DNA from: Duganella guangzhouensis
GTDB lineage: Bacteria > Pseudomonadota > Gammaproteobacteria > Burkholderiales > Burkholderiaceae_D
Assembly (NCBI RefSeq): GCF_009674535.1
Contig: NZ_WKJK01000005.1
Coordinates: 62,001-126,000, forward strand
Direction of reading: 5' to 3'
DNA length: 64,000 bases
Numbering within the stretch: position 1 is the stretch's first letter; the number at the start of each line of letters is the position of its first letter. The notes under the pieces are model-generated. The model did not search any database. It was not told where the DNA came from and saw nothing but the letters and a program-made list of their open reading frames with translations. Both the position numbers and the translations under genes were made by a program. Positions 16,377 to 24,962 of the stretch are shown piece by piece.

Positions 16377-17540
16377 ATGGCCAAGCGATCGACGACCAAA
16401 CGCATGCTGATCATGGTGGGAGCTGTCATCCTGCTGATCGCCGTACTCGCCTTCGGGAAGTTTTTACAGATTAAAAAGCTGATCGCCAGCGCGCCCAAGC
16501 CGGCGGCCCAGGTGGTCACCGCGATCAAGGTGCAGAGCGCCGAATGGCAGCCGCAACTCACTTCGGTCGGCACGCTGTCGCCGGTGCGCGGCGTCGACGT
16601 CACCACCGAGATCGCCGGCCTGGTACGCACGGTGCGCTTCAAGTCGGGCGACGAGGTCAAGGCCGGCCAGGTGCTGTTCGAGCTGAATGCGGATTCCGAC
16701 GTGGCCCAGCTGCGCGCGCTGCAAGCCAACGCCGACCTGGCCACCACCACCCTCAAGCGCGACAAGCTGCAGTTGTCGGCGCAAGCTATCTCGCAGGCGC
16801 AGGTTGACAGCGACGAAGCGGACCTGAAATCCAAGCAGGCACTGGCCGCGCAACAGAAAGCGGTGGTGGACAAGAAAACCATCCGCGCGCCGTTCGCCGG
16901 CAAGCTGGGGATCACCGCCGTCAATCCTGGCCAGTACCTGAACCCCGGCGACAAGCTGGTGACGCTGCAAACCATCGATACTGTTTATGTCGATTTCTTC
17001 GTGCCGCAAAAGCAGCTGTCCAGCCTCTCTATCGGCCAGAAGCTGAACCTGAGCGCCGACGCCTGGCCTGGCGTGGCCTTCCCGGCCAAGGTGACTTCGA
17101 TCAGCCCCAAGGTGGATACCGCCACCCGCAACGTGCAGGTGCAGGCCACGCTGCCGAACGCGAAGCGCCAGCTGTTGCCCGGCATGTTCGCCAACGTCAG
17201 CCTGGATCAGGGCGAGCTGAAAAAATACCTGACCTTGCCGCAGACCGCCATCACCTACAACCCGTATGGCTCCACCGTGTTCGTGCTGGCGCCGCCGGCG
17301 GGTGAAGCGGCCAAAAATCCTCTCAAGGATGACAAGGGCCAGCCGTATCTGGTGGCGCAGCAGGTATTCGTCACCACCGGCCCGACCCGTGGCGACCAGG
17401 TGGCCATTCTCACTGGCGTGAAGGAAGGCCAGACCGTGGTCACCAGCGGCCAGTTGAAACTGAAGAACGGTACGCCGGCCATCATCGATAACAAGGTGCA
17501 GCCGGCTAACAGCCCGAATCCGACGCCGCAGGAACACTGA
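16377..17540 (+). CDS. RND efflux periplasmic adaptor (membrane fusion protein)
   Basis: A 387-residue HlyD/AcrA-family adaptor joining the inner-membrane pump to the outer-membrane channel. One N-terminal membrane anchor (MLIMVGAVILLIAVLAFGKFL) is followed by barrel-lipoyl elements (VTTEIAGLVRTVRFKSGDEVKAGQVLFEL), a helical hairpin, the second lipoyl half (IRAPFAGKLGI...NPGQYLNPGD) and a beta-barrel domain (RNVQVQATLPN...LLPGMFANV). It follows the channel gene by 21 bases with AGGAGAACG as ribosome site, and the permease starts 12 bases after it. The substrate is not predictable. Confidence 0.93.
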   Translation: MAKRSTTKRMLIMVGAVILLIAVLAFGKFLQIKKLIASAPKPAAQVVTAIKVQSAEWQPQLTSVGTLSPVRGVDVTTEIAGLVRTVRFKSGDEVKAGQVLFELNADSDVAQLRALQANADLATTTLKRDKLQLSAQAISQAQVDSDEADLKSKQALAAQQKAVVDKKTIRAPFAGKLGITAVNPGQYLNPGDKLVTLQTIDTVYVDFFVPQKQLSSLSIGQKLNLSADAWPGVAFPAKVTSISPKVDTATRNVQVQATLPNAKRQLLPGMFANVSLDQGELKKYLTLPQTAITYNPYGSTVFVLAPPAGEAAKNPLKDDKGQPYLVAQQVFVTTGPTRGDQVAILTGVKEGQTVVTSGQLKLKNGTPAIIDNKVQPANSPNPTPQEH

Positions 17541-17552
17541 GGATAGCGCGCC

Positions 17553-20500
17553 ATGAACTTTACCGATATCTTCATCAAACGGCCGGTGCTGGCCAGCGTG
17601 ATCAGTTTGCTGATCGTGGTGCTGGGTCTGCGCTCGCTGTTCAGCCTTCCGATCAACCAGTATCCGAAGACGCAGAACGCGGTGGTGACCATCTCCACCA
17701 CCTACTACGGCGCGGATGCGGCCACGGTGGCGGGCTTTATCACCCAGCCGCTGGAGTCGGCCATCGCGCAGGCGCAGGGTATTGATTACCTGTCGTCGTC
17801 GTCGAACAGCGGCGTGTCGACGATTACCGCCACGCTGCGCCTGAACTATGATTCCAACCGCGCGCTGACCGAAATCACCACCCAGGTCAACTCGGTGAAG
17901 AACCAGTTGCCGGCGCAGGCGCAGGAGCCGGTGCTGTCGGTGGCCACCGGCCAGACCACCGACGCCATGTACATGGGCTTCTACAGCGACACGCTGCCGA
18001 CCAATAACGTGACCGACTTCCTGTCGCGCGTGGTCAAGCCCAAGCTGGATTCGATCCAGGGCGTGCAGACCGCCGAGCTGCTTGGCGCGCGCCTGTTCGC
18101 GCTGCGCGCCTGGCTGGACGCCGGCAAGATGGCGGCGCATGGCGTCACGGCGGCCGAAGTCAGTTCGGCGCTGGCGTCGAATAACTATCTGGCCGGCCTG
18201 GGTTCGACCAAGGGCCAGATGGTGACCGTGCCGCTGACCGCCGGCACCGATCTGCACTCGGTGGAGGAGTTCAAGGCGCTGTCGATCAAGCAGTCCGGCG
18301 GCGCCATCGTGCGGCTGGAGGATATCGCCACCGTCACGCTGGGATCGGAGAGCTATGACTTCAATGTCGCCTTCAGCGGCGTGCGCTCGGTGTTCATCGG
18401 TATCAAAGTGGCGCCGGACGCCAACATTCTGGATGTGGCCAAGCGCGTGCGCGAAGCCTTCCCCGGCATCAGATCGCAGCTGCCGACCGGCCTGACCGGC
18501 GAAATCGTCTACGACTCCACGGAGTTCATCAACACCTCGATCGAGGAGGTGGTGAAAACGCTGGTGGAAGCGCTGGTGATCGTGACGGTGGTGATCTATC
18601 TGTTCCTGGGCAGCTTCCGCGCGGTGATCGTGCCGGTGGTGGCGATGCCGCTGTCGCTGATCGGCACCTTCTTCGTGATGCTGATGCTGGGCTATTCGAT
18701 CAACCTGCTGACGCTATTGGCGATCGTGCTGGCGATCGGGCTGGTGGTGGACGACGCCATCATCGTGGTGGAAAATGTCGACCGCCACATGAAGGCCGGC
18801 ATGACGCCGTTCGACGCCGCCATCGTCGCGGCGCGCGAGCTGGGGAGTCCGATTCTGGCGATGACGGTGGTGCTGATCGCGGTGTACGTGCCGATCGGCT
18901 TCCAGGGTGGCCTGACCGGTGCGCTGTTCACCGAGTTCGCGTTCACGCTGGCCGGCGCGGTGGCGGTATCCGGCATCGTCGCGCTGACCTTGTCGCCGAT
19001 GATGTGCGGGCATTTCTTCGACCACTCGCAGGATGAGGGCAAGTTCGTCAAAGCCATCGACCGCGTGTTCGAGAAGGTCCACAACGGCTATCTGCGGGTG
19101 CTGCATAGTTTGCTGGACACCTGGGTGGTGCTGATCGTGTTTGGCGTGATTGTGTTCCTGCTGCTGATCGTGCAGTTCAAAATGTCGCAGTCGGAGCTGG
19201 CGCCGGAAGAGGATCAGGGCATCGTGCTGTCGCAGGTGGTAGGCGCGCCCACCGCCACCTCGGACCAGATGCAGCTGTACGCCAAGCAGATTTTCGAGGT
19301 GTCCAAGGAACTGCCCGAGTACGCGCAGATGTTCCAGATCACCGGCGTGCCGACCACCAATGCCGGTATCGGCGGTGTGCTGTTCAAATCCTGGGACCAA
19401 CGTAGCCGCTCGGCGCACGAAATCCAGCAGGAGCTGCAAGCCAAGTGGAACAAGATCGCGGGTGGCCGCGTGGCGGCGTTCCAGTTCCCGGCGCTGCCGG
19501 GCAGCTCGGGCTTGCCGGTGCAGTTTGTGATCACCACCACCGAGCCGTTCGAGAATCTGAATACGGTGGCGCAGGCGGTGCTGGCCAAGGCGCAGAAGGA
19601 CAACAAGTTCTATTTCGTCGACGTCGACCTGAAGATCGATACGCCGCAAGCGAAGGTGGAGGTGGACCGCGACAAGCTGGCCACGCTGGGCCTGACGCAG
19701 CAGGACTTCGGCAACGCCATGGCGGCGGCGCTGGGCGGCGGCTACGTCAATTACTTCTCGATTTCCGGCCGTTCGTACAAGGTGATCCCGCAGGTGCAGC
19801 AGGTGGACCGTCTGAACCCGAACGATGTGCTGGACTTCTACATCAAGACCCCGGCCGGCGACATGATCCCGGCCAGCACAGTGGCCAGCATCAAGTACAG
19901 CGTGCAGCCGGAATCGATCACCCGCTTCCAGCAGCTGAACTCCGCCACCATCTCCGGCGTGACCGGCTCGTCCCAGGGCGAGATCCAGCAGTATCTGCGT
20001 GACGCGTTGAAGGAAGTGGCGCCGTCGGGCTATACCGCCGACTTCTCGGGCGAATCGCGCCAGTACGCGGCGGAATCGGGCGGCTTCCTGGTGACCATGC
20101 TGTTCGCGATCATCATCGTGTTCCTGGCGCTGGCGGCGCAGTTTGAGAGCTTCCGCGATCCGATCGTGATTCTGTTCTCGGTGCCGATGGCGCTGTTTGG
20201 TGCGATGAGTTTTATCTTCCTCGGCTTCGCCTCGGTGAATATCTACACCCAGGTCGGGCTGGTGACGCTGATGGGCCTCATTTCCAAGCACGGTATTCTG
20301 ATCGTGGAGGTGGCCAATCATCTGCGCGAGGCCGGCAAATCCAAGCGTGAGGCTATCGAGGAAGCGGCGGCCACCCGCCTGCGTCCGATCCTGATGACCA
20401 CCGCCGCCATGGTGTTCGGCGTGATCCCGCTGGTGATCGCGTCGGGCGCCGGTGCCGCCGGCCGTCATGCCATGGGGCTGGTGATTTTCACCGGGCTGTC

Positions 20501-20627
20501 GATCGGTACCTTGTTCACGCTGTTCGTGGTGCCGGCCATGTATATGCTGCTGGCCGGTGAGCACAAGGCTGAAACCCAGCCTGCCGATCAGCCGCCACAT
20601 GAGCCGTCCGCTCAGGGCGCACACTGA
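17553..20627 (+). CDS. RND efflux inner-membrane permease (HAE1 family)
   Basis: A 1024-residue proton-driven multidrug-type pump with the standard architecture of twelve membrane helices and two large periplasmic loops. The N-terminus NFTDIFIKRPVLASV is typical. The proton-relay Asp pair lies in LVVDDAIIVVENV (TM4), and TM10-12 include GLISKHGILIVEVANHLRE and RLRPILMTTAAMVFGVIPL. Co-transcribed with adaptor and outer-membrane factor. No local repressor gene is present upstream. Substrate range is unknown; the closest general model is the MexF/MexK/AcrB group. Confidence 0.95.
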   Translation: MNFTDIFIKRPVLASVISLLIVVLGLRSLFSLPINQYPKTQNAVVTISTTYYGADAATVAGFITQPLESAIAQAQGIDYLSSSSNSGVSTITATLRLNYDSNRALTEITTQVNSVKNQLPAQAQEPVLSVATGQTTDAMYMGFYSDTLPTNNVTDFLSRVVKPKLDSIQGVQTAELLGARLFALRAWLDAGKMAAHGVTAAEVSSALASNNYLAGLGSTKGQMVTVPLTAGTDLHSVEEFKALSIKQSGGAIVRLEDIATVTLGSESYDFNVAFSGVRSVFIGIKVAPDANILDVAKRVREAFPGIRSQLPTGLTGEIVYDSTEFINTSIEEVVKTLVEALVIVTVVIYLFLGSFRAVIVPVVAMPLSLIGTFFVMLMLGYSINLLTLLAIVLAIGLVVDDAIIVVENVDRHMKAGMTPFDAAIVAARELGSPILAMTVVLIAVYVPIGFQGGLTGALFTEFAFTLAGAVAVSGIVALTLSPMMCGHFFDHSQDEGKFVKAIDRVFEKVHNGYLRVLHSLLDTWVVLIVFGVIVFLLLIVQFKMSQSELAPEEDQGIVLSQVVGAPTATSDQMQLYAKQIFEVSKELPEYAQMFQITGVPTTNAGIGGVLFKSWDQRSRSAHEIQQELQAKWNKIAGGRVAAFQFPALPGSSGLPVQFVITTTEPFENLNTVAQAVLAKAQKDNKFYFVDVDLKIDTPQAKVEVDRDKLATLGLTQQDFGNAMAAALGGGYVNYFSISGRSYKVIPQVQQVDRLNPNDVLDFYIKTPAGDMIPASTVASIKYSVQPESITRFQQLNSATISGVTGSSQGEIQQYLRDALKEVAPSGYTADFSGESRQYAAESGGFLVTMLFAIIIVFLALAAQFESFRDPIVILFSVPMALFGAMSFIFLGFASVNIYTQVGLVTLMGLISKHGILIVEVANHLREAGKSKREAIEEAAATRLRPILMTTAAMVFGVIPLVIASGAGAAGRHAMGLVIFTGLSIGTLFTLFVVPAMYMLLAGEHKAETQPADQPPHEPSAQGAH

Positions 20628-20637
20628 GCGCGCGACC

Positions 20638-21678
20638 ATGAGCGCGAGCGAACCGGCCAGCAAACGGCGCCGCTGGCGCTGGCTGGCTGGCGCTGGTGGT
20701 CGTCAGCGTCGTCAGGAAGAAGTGATCCTGATGATGCTGTGCGCGCTCAGCATCCCCAGCATTCTGCCGTTCGGGATCTACCGGCTGCTGCAGGGCAGCT
20801 GGATCTCGGCGGCGGTGGACATGGCGCTGGTGATCGCGATGTCGGCGGTGATCGTCGACGTCTGGCGCACCGGCCGTTACCAGACGGCCAGCCTGTGGGT
20901 GACCATTTTCTACTCGGCCGGCATGCTGGTCACCGTGTATCTGCGCGGGGTGTCGCTGGTGTATTGGGTGTATCCGACCATGATCGCGGCGTACTTCGTG
21001 CTGCGGCCGTCGGTGGCGCTGACCATCAACAGTGTCAGCCTGGCGGTGATGGTGGTGGTCCTGGTGGCCAAGCTGGAGGTGGTGAATCTGGCCACCATCG
21101 TGGTGACCATCGCGCTGATTAATTTGTTTGCTTATATTTTCGCCTACCGCACCGGCTTGCAGAACAAGGAGCTGCATACGGCGGTGGAGCTGGACTTCCT
21201 CACCGCAGTCGGCAACCGCCGTGCGCTGGACCGGCGTCTATCTGAATACGCGCAGGAGCGCCGCCCGCAGCTGGAATCCAGCTTGCTGCTGCTGGATCTG
21301 GATCACTTCAAGCTGATTAACGACCAGTATGGCCACGCGGCCGGCGACAAGGCGCTGGTGCGCTTGGCGGAGCTGATGCGGCGCCATACCCGTTCATCGG
21401 ACCGCATCTTCCGCTACGGTGGCGAGGAATTCGCCATCATTGCCACCGGCGCTGGCTTGAACGCGGCGGCGAGCCTGGCCGAGGGCTTGCGCGCGGCGGT
21501 GGCGGCGGCCACGCTGATGGAAGGGCATCCTATCACGATTTCAATCGGTGTCGCCTACATGGACAAGGACCGTGAACCGGCTGATTGGCTGGCGCAGGCC
21601 GACAAGATGCTGTACGCGGCCAAGCAGGCTGGCCGAAACGCGGTAAGAGTGGCAGAATCATCGTATGGAGGTGCATGA
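20638..21678 (+). CDS. Membrane diguanylate cyclase (GGDEF) in an efflux operon
   Basis: A 346-residue cyclic di-GMP synthase. A basic N-terminus and about five or six membrane segments (roughly residues 28-170) precede a GGDEF domain starting near ELDFLTAVGNRRALDRRL. The active site RYGGEEF is intact (GGEEF from residue 261) and an RxxD inhibitory site (RSSD) lies five residues upstream. The ATG at 20638 is ten bases after the RND permease stop, and the next gene overlaps its stop by ATGA. Efflux and second-messenger signalling therefore appear transcriptionally linked. Confidence 0.88.
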   Translation: MSASEPASKRRRWRWLAGAGGRQRRQEEVILMMLCALSIPSILPFGIYRLLQGSWISAAVDMALVIAMSAVIVDVWRTGRYQTASLWVTIFYSAGMLVTVYLRGVSLVYWVYPTMIAAYFVLRPSVALTINSVSLAVMVVVLVAKLEVVNLATIVVTIALINLFAYIFAYRTGLQNKELHTAVELDFLTAVGNRRALDRRLSEYAQERRPQLESSLLLLDLDHFKLINDQYGHAAGDKALVRLAELMRRHTRSSDRIFRYGGEEFAIIATGAGLNAAASLAEGLRAAVAAATLMEGHPITISIGVAYMDKDREPADWLAQADKMLYAAKQAGRNAVRVAESSYGGA

Positions 21679-22097
21679 TGCAGACTATGATCGCTGCTTT
21701 ACTGTTGGCCTATACGCTGGCGAATCCGGACGCCGGCGCCGCACCGCCAGCGCAGTCCTCGCCCGCGCTGCAAGTCCAGCCGACCGTCGACCTGTCGCAA
21801 CCGGCGCCCGCTGCCACGCCCGGCGTGACCGATGAAGTCATCAAAAAGGCGGTGCGCGAAACTGTGGCCGAAAATCCATCCCCGACTTCGGTGGTCAACC
21901 CGAATGCCGGTGCGCTGCTCGCCAGCGATGCCATTAGCACCCGCATGAGCGCCGCCTTCAATGAAGCCAAGGTGCCGGACTGCCTGCACGACGATGCGCT
22001 CCGGCTGCAGCCTGCGCGCATCGGCCCGATCCCGGTGGTGGGGTTGTACTCGTTGCCCTGGCTGGTCACTGCCGCGCTACGCGGCAAATGCAATTAG
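21675..22097 (+). CDS. Small exported protein of unknown function
   Basis: A 140-residue protein with an N-terminal hydrophobic stretch (MIAALLLAYTLANPDAGA) that looks like a signal peptide, a Pro/Ala-rich linker, and a compact C-terminus with two Cys residues (PDCLHDDALRLQPARIGPI ... LRGKCN), which could form a disulfide in the periplasm. The ATG at 21675 overlaps the diguanylate cyclase stop (ATGA) and has GGAG upstream; ATG 21678 is an alternative. Possibly an accessory protein of the efflux operon. No family was recognised with confidence. Confidence 0.7.
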   Translation: MMQTMIAALLLAYTLANPDAGAAPPAQSSPALQVQPTVDLSQPAPAATPGVTDEVIKKAVRETVAENPSPTSVVNPNAGALLASDAISTRMSAAFNEAKVPDCLHDDALRLQPARIGPIPVVGLYSLPWLVTAALRGKCN

Positions 22098-22669
22098 AAA
22101 GGACGCACGCCGATCAATGGCGCATGCAGCCACAGGGCGAACATCGCGGCGCCGGCCACGCCGGCCGCCACGGTGAACGCGGTGGCGGCGCTGCTGCCCG
22201 GCGGGTAGGTGACGCCGTTGGCACGGTCGCGCTGGCGTGAAGCGCGGAACAGCAGCACGGACCAGATCAGGAAGCCACCGAACAGCAGAATGTCGTGCAG
22301 CGTGCCGTTGGCGATCAGGTGCGCCAGCGCCCAGGTCTTGATCCCCAGCGTCATCGGGTGATGCAGGCGGGCTTTGATGCTGTTGCGCGGGATGTAGGCG
22401 GCGGCGATGAACACGAAGGCGATTACCGCCAGCAGCGCCGCCAGATGGCGGGTGAACGGCGGCGGCACCCAAATCACCACCGGCGCCTGGCGCGCCAGGC
22501 TGTAGCCCCAGACGATCAGCACGAAGCCGGTGATCGAGATCACCGAATACAAGCCCTTCCAGGCGTTGGCGCCGATGCGCGCGCGGGTGGCATTGCGCCA
22601 GTCCTCGGCTACGATGCGGATCGAGTGCAGGCCGAGGAAGATGATCAAACCCAGTATCAGTATCGTCAT
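22094..22669 (-). CDS. NnrU family membrane protein
   Basis: A 191-residue inner-membrane protein with about five or six helices. Family features are the opening LILGLIIFLGLHSIRIVAEDWRN, AWKGLYSVISITGFVLIVWGY, and the central HHPMTLGIKTWALAHLIANGTLHDILLFGGFLIW. NnrU was named from denitrification loci and is related to the isoprenoid-modifying NnrU/NnuR group; its biochemistry is unclear. Here it ends a run of minus-strand genes 26 bases after the MaoC-like gene, with no nitrogen-oxide genes nearby. It converges with the small exported protein gene. Confidence 0.85.
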   Translation of the reverse strand: MTILILGLIIFLGLHSIRIVAEDWRNATRARIGANAWKGLYSVISITGFVLIVWGYSLARQAPVVIWVPPPFTRHLAALLAVIAFVFIAAAYIPRNSIKARLHHPMTLGIKTWALAHLIANGTLHDILLFGGFLIWSVLLFRASRQRDRANGVTYPPGSSAATAFTVAAGVAGAAMFALWLHAPLIGVRPF

Positions 22670-22695
22670 TACGTGTCCCTATGTTGGTATGGTGA

Positions 22696-23580
22696 TCAGC
22701 GCAGGCGGCCGGCCAAGTGTACGGTGTCGCCGCTACCGGCCAGGCGCAGCTGGCGCCAGCCATCGTCCTGCGTCGGCGCGATTTGTACCGACAGCGCGGA
22801 GCAGGGCAGTGGCACCGGCTTGACGAAGCGGACGTCGATTTCGCTGAAGCGCACGCCGTGCTGCACCAGCACTTCGTAGCTGCGCACGAAGCTGCCGAAG
22901 CCGTGCAGCACCAGGCCACGGAACACCGAACCGCGCGCCAGCGGGCCGCACCAGTGGATCGGATTGAAATCGCCGGTCAGCAGGGCGAAACGCAGGCCGT
23001 CGTTGCGGTCGGCGTGCCATAGACCGGCGGTGTTCCAGGACGGTTCCGCGGCGTGTTCTTTCGGCGCGCGCGGCGGGCGCGGGCCGGGTTGCAGGAAGCT
23101 CATATGCAACTGGGCTTGCACCAATTGCGGTTGCTGTTCGGTGCCGGTGTCCACCACCACCACCACCTTGATGCGGCCGGGCGTGTGCTCGATGCGGTCC
23201 AGCGTGGCCGCGATCCTCAGCGGCGTATCGCGCGGCAGCGGGCCGTTGATGCGCAGGCCGACGCCCTGGTTGATCACGCTGGTGAGCTTGTAGGGAAGGC
23301 GCAGCAGCAGTTCGCCGACCAGCGGCAGGCTCCATTGCGACACCATGTGCGGCGGCAGTTCGCCCTCATAGCAACGCGCCGCGCCGGCCCAGGCCAGATA
23401 TTGCTCGATCAGCTCCCGCGTCGGCGCCGCGATGGTGCGCACTACCGGCGCAACGGTTGGCGCGACCGGACGCGGTGCCGGCTTGAGGGCGTGCAGCAGC
23501 GTGTGGCCAACCACGCGCGCGCCGGTCAGCAGCATCGGCCATTGGTGGCGCAGCAGGCCGTAGGGGACCGCGCCGCTCAT
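22696..23580 (-). CDS. MaoC-like double-hotdog dehydratase
   Basis: A 294-residue protein resembling MaoC/enoyl-CoA hydratase 2 proteins with two hotdog folds. The catalytic hydratase motif is visible in FALLTGDFNPIHWCGPLARGSVFRGLVLHGF (Asp and His of the D-x4-H pattern). It would hydrate enoyl thioesters or dehydrate hydroxyacyl-CoA/ACP in fatty-acid or polyketide-like metabolism. Start and upstream stop overlap (ATGA at 23577-23580) with the serine hydrolase gene, so the two are translationally coupled. Partner genes of beta-oxidation are not adjacent. Confidence 0.85.
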   Translation of the reverse strand: MSGAVPYGLLRHQWPMLLTGARVVGHTLLHALKPAPRPVAPTVAPVVRTIAAPTRELIEQYLAWAGAARCYEGELPPHMVSQWSLPLVGELLLRLPYKLTSVINQGVGLRINGPLPRDTPLRIAATLDRIEHTPGRIKVVVVVDTGTEQQPQLVQAQLHMSFLQPGPRPPRAPKEHAAEPSWNTAGLWHADRNDGLRFALLTGDFNPIHWCGPLARGSVFRGLVLHGFGSFVRSYEVLVQHGVRFSEIDVRFVKPVPLPCSALSVQIAPTQDDGWRQLRLAGSGDTVHLAGRLR

Positions 23581-24962
23581 GGTTGCACCGCCTTGACCAC
23601 CGCCGCCAGCAGCGCCTGCGGCTGATACAGCAAGCGATGCGGCGTCAAACCAAGCCGCACCACCACCAGCTGCAGCGACGGCACAATCGCGATGCTCTGC
23701 CCATCATGCCCCTCCATCCAGTAGGTGTCGGCCGGCAGCTGGAAGCGCGTGTCCGGATTCTGCCCCTCCGGCGTATCGCCGGACGGCCCCCAGCGCCACA
23801 CTTGTCCCTGACCATACTGCCCGCCCGACGCCGCCACCGGCTGCCGCATGCCGTCGACAAAACCCTCCGGTAAAATCCGCTTGCCCTGCCAGATCCCATC
23901 CTGCAGCAGGAACTGGCCGAAGCGCGCCCAATCCTGCGTCGTCGCGTACATATAGCTGGAGCCGACCATGCTGCCGCGCGCATCCGCCTCCATCACCGCG
24001 CTGCTCATGCCCAGCGGCGCAAACAGCCGGTCGTGCGGCAGCGACAGCGCGGCCGCCGCCGCACCCGCCGCCTCCGGGCCGCCGGCCGCGCGCTGCCAGA
24101 TGCGCGACAACAGCACCGTGGTGCCGCTTGAATAATTCCACTTGGTGCCCGGCGCCGCCTCCAGCGGTTGCGTCGCCGTGAACGCCGCCATGTCCGGCTC
24201 CAGATACAGCATGCGCGTCACGTCCGACACATCGCCATAGCCCTCGTTCCAGCGCAAGCCGCTGCTCATCGCCATCAGCTGCGCCAGCGTCACCTTGCCG
24301 GCGTCGCCGGGCAGGAAGCCACTCTGCGTCAAGGCCAGCTTGCCGTCCGCGACCTGCATCCCCACCAACGCCGCGCTGACCGTCTTGGTCATCGACCAGC
24401 CCAGCAAGGGCGAGGCCGAAGTAAAGCCTGCGCCATAGCGTTGCGCCACCAGCCGTCCGCGATAGATCACCGCCATGCCGCGCATGCCGGGACCTGCCAG
24501 CGCATCCTGGTCCAGCAAGGCCTGCACAGCGGCATCGGTATCGGCCAGCGAGCCGGTAGGCCAGGGCACATTGGGCGAGGGCGCCCAGATTTTGATCGGA
24601 TTGAATTGATATTGGGCCGCACGCTCCACATCGCCATCCGGCACCACCGCGCAGCCGGTGCCAGGCCGGTACACCGCCAGGCCATCACCGACAAAGCCGA
24701 GAAACTGCGTGCGCACGGTCTTGCGCTGCGCATCCACGCTCACCTTCAGGTACTTGAGAATTGGATGGCCCGGCGCCTGCACATCGTCCGCCAACACCGC
24801 CTGACCATCGCGTCCGGCGATGAACACATTTGAGCACACGATTTTGGCGCCGTAATTGGCGCCCACCCGCAGCAACGCCGGCGGCTTCACCGCCAGCGTC
24901 GCCACACCGCCCGCCGCCAACACCAGCACTGCCGCAGCAGTCAGTCCGATTTTTGATGCCAT
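23577..24962 (-). CDS. Serine hydrolase, class C beta-lactamase fold (esterase/amidohydrolase-like)
   Basis: A 461-residue protein with an N-terminal membrane anchor or signal (KIGLTAAAVLVLAAGGVATLAV). The fold is that of class C beta-lactamases and 6-aminohexanoate-dimer hydrolases: SxxK motif SMTK (Ser190, Lys193), YxS motif WNYSSG (Tyr277), and a late EGHDGQS loop in place of KTG. Such proteins are usually esterases or peptidases rather than antibiotic hydrolases. It begins immediately after the TBDR stop codon with no gap, and overlaps the next gene by four bases, so it probably processes the substrate imported by that receptor. Confidence 0.85.
   Translation of the reverse strand: MASKIGLTAAAVLVLAAGGVATLAVKPPALLRVGANYGAKIVCSNVFIAGRDGQAVLADDVQAPGHPILKYLKVSVDAQRKTVRTQFLGFVGDGLAVYRPGTGCAVVPDGDVERAAQYQFNPIKIWAPSPNVPWPTGSLADTDAAVQALLDQDALAGPGMRGMAVIYRGRLVAQRYGAGFTSASPLLGWSMTKTVSAALVGMQVADGKLALTQSGFLPGDAGKVTLAQLMAMSSGLRWNEGYGDVSDVTRMLYLEPDMAAFTATQPLEAAPGTKWNYSSGTTVLLSRIWQRAAGGPEAAGAAAAALSLPHDRLFAPLGMSSAVMEADARGSMVGSSYMYATTQDWARFGQFLLQDGIWQGKRILPEGFVDGMRQPVAASGGQYGQGQVWRWGPSGDTPEGQNPDTRFQLPADTYWMEGHDGQSIAIVPSLQLVVVRLGLTPHRLLYQPQALLAAVVKAVQP

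Noticed and set aside
18714..20663. 649-residue antisense frame in the RND permease gene
   Set aside because: The permease has canonical helices and proton-relay Asp pair; the antisense frame is His/Gln/Arg-rich without domains.
23577..24962. Classical antibiotic-resistance class C beta-lactamase
   Set aside because: The SxxK and YxS motifs are present, but the KTG motif is replaced by HDG and the length and neighbours fit esterase/amidase-type serine hydrolases.
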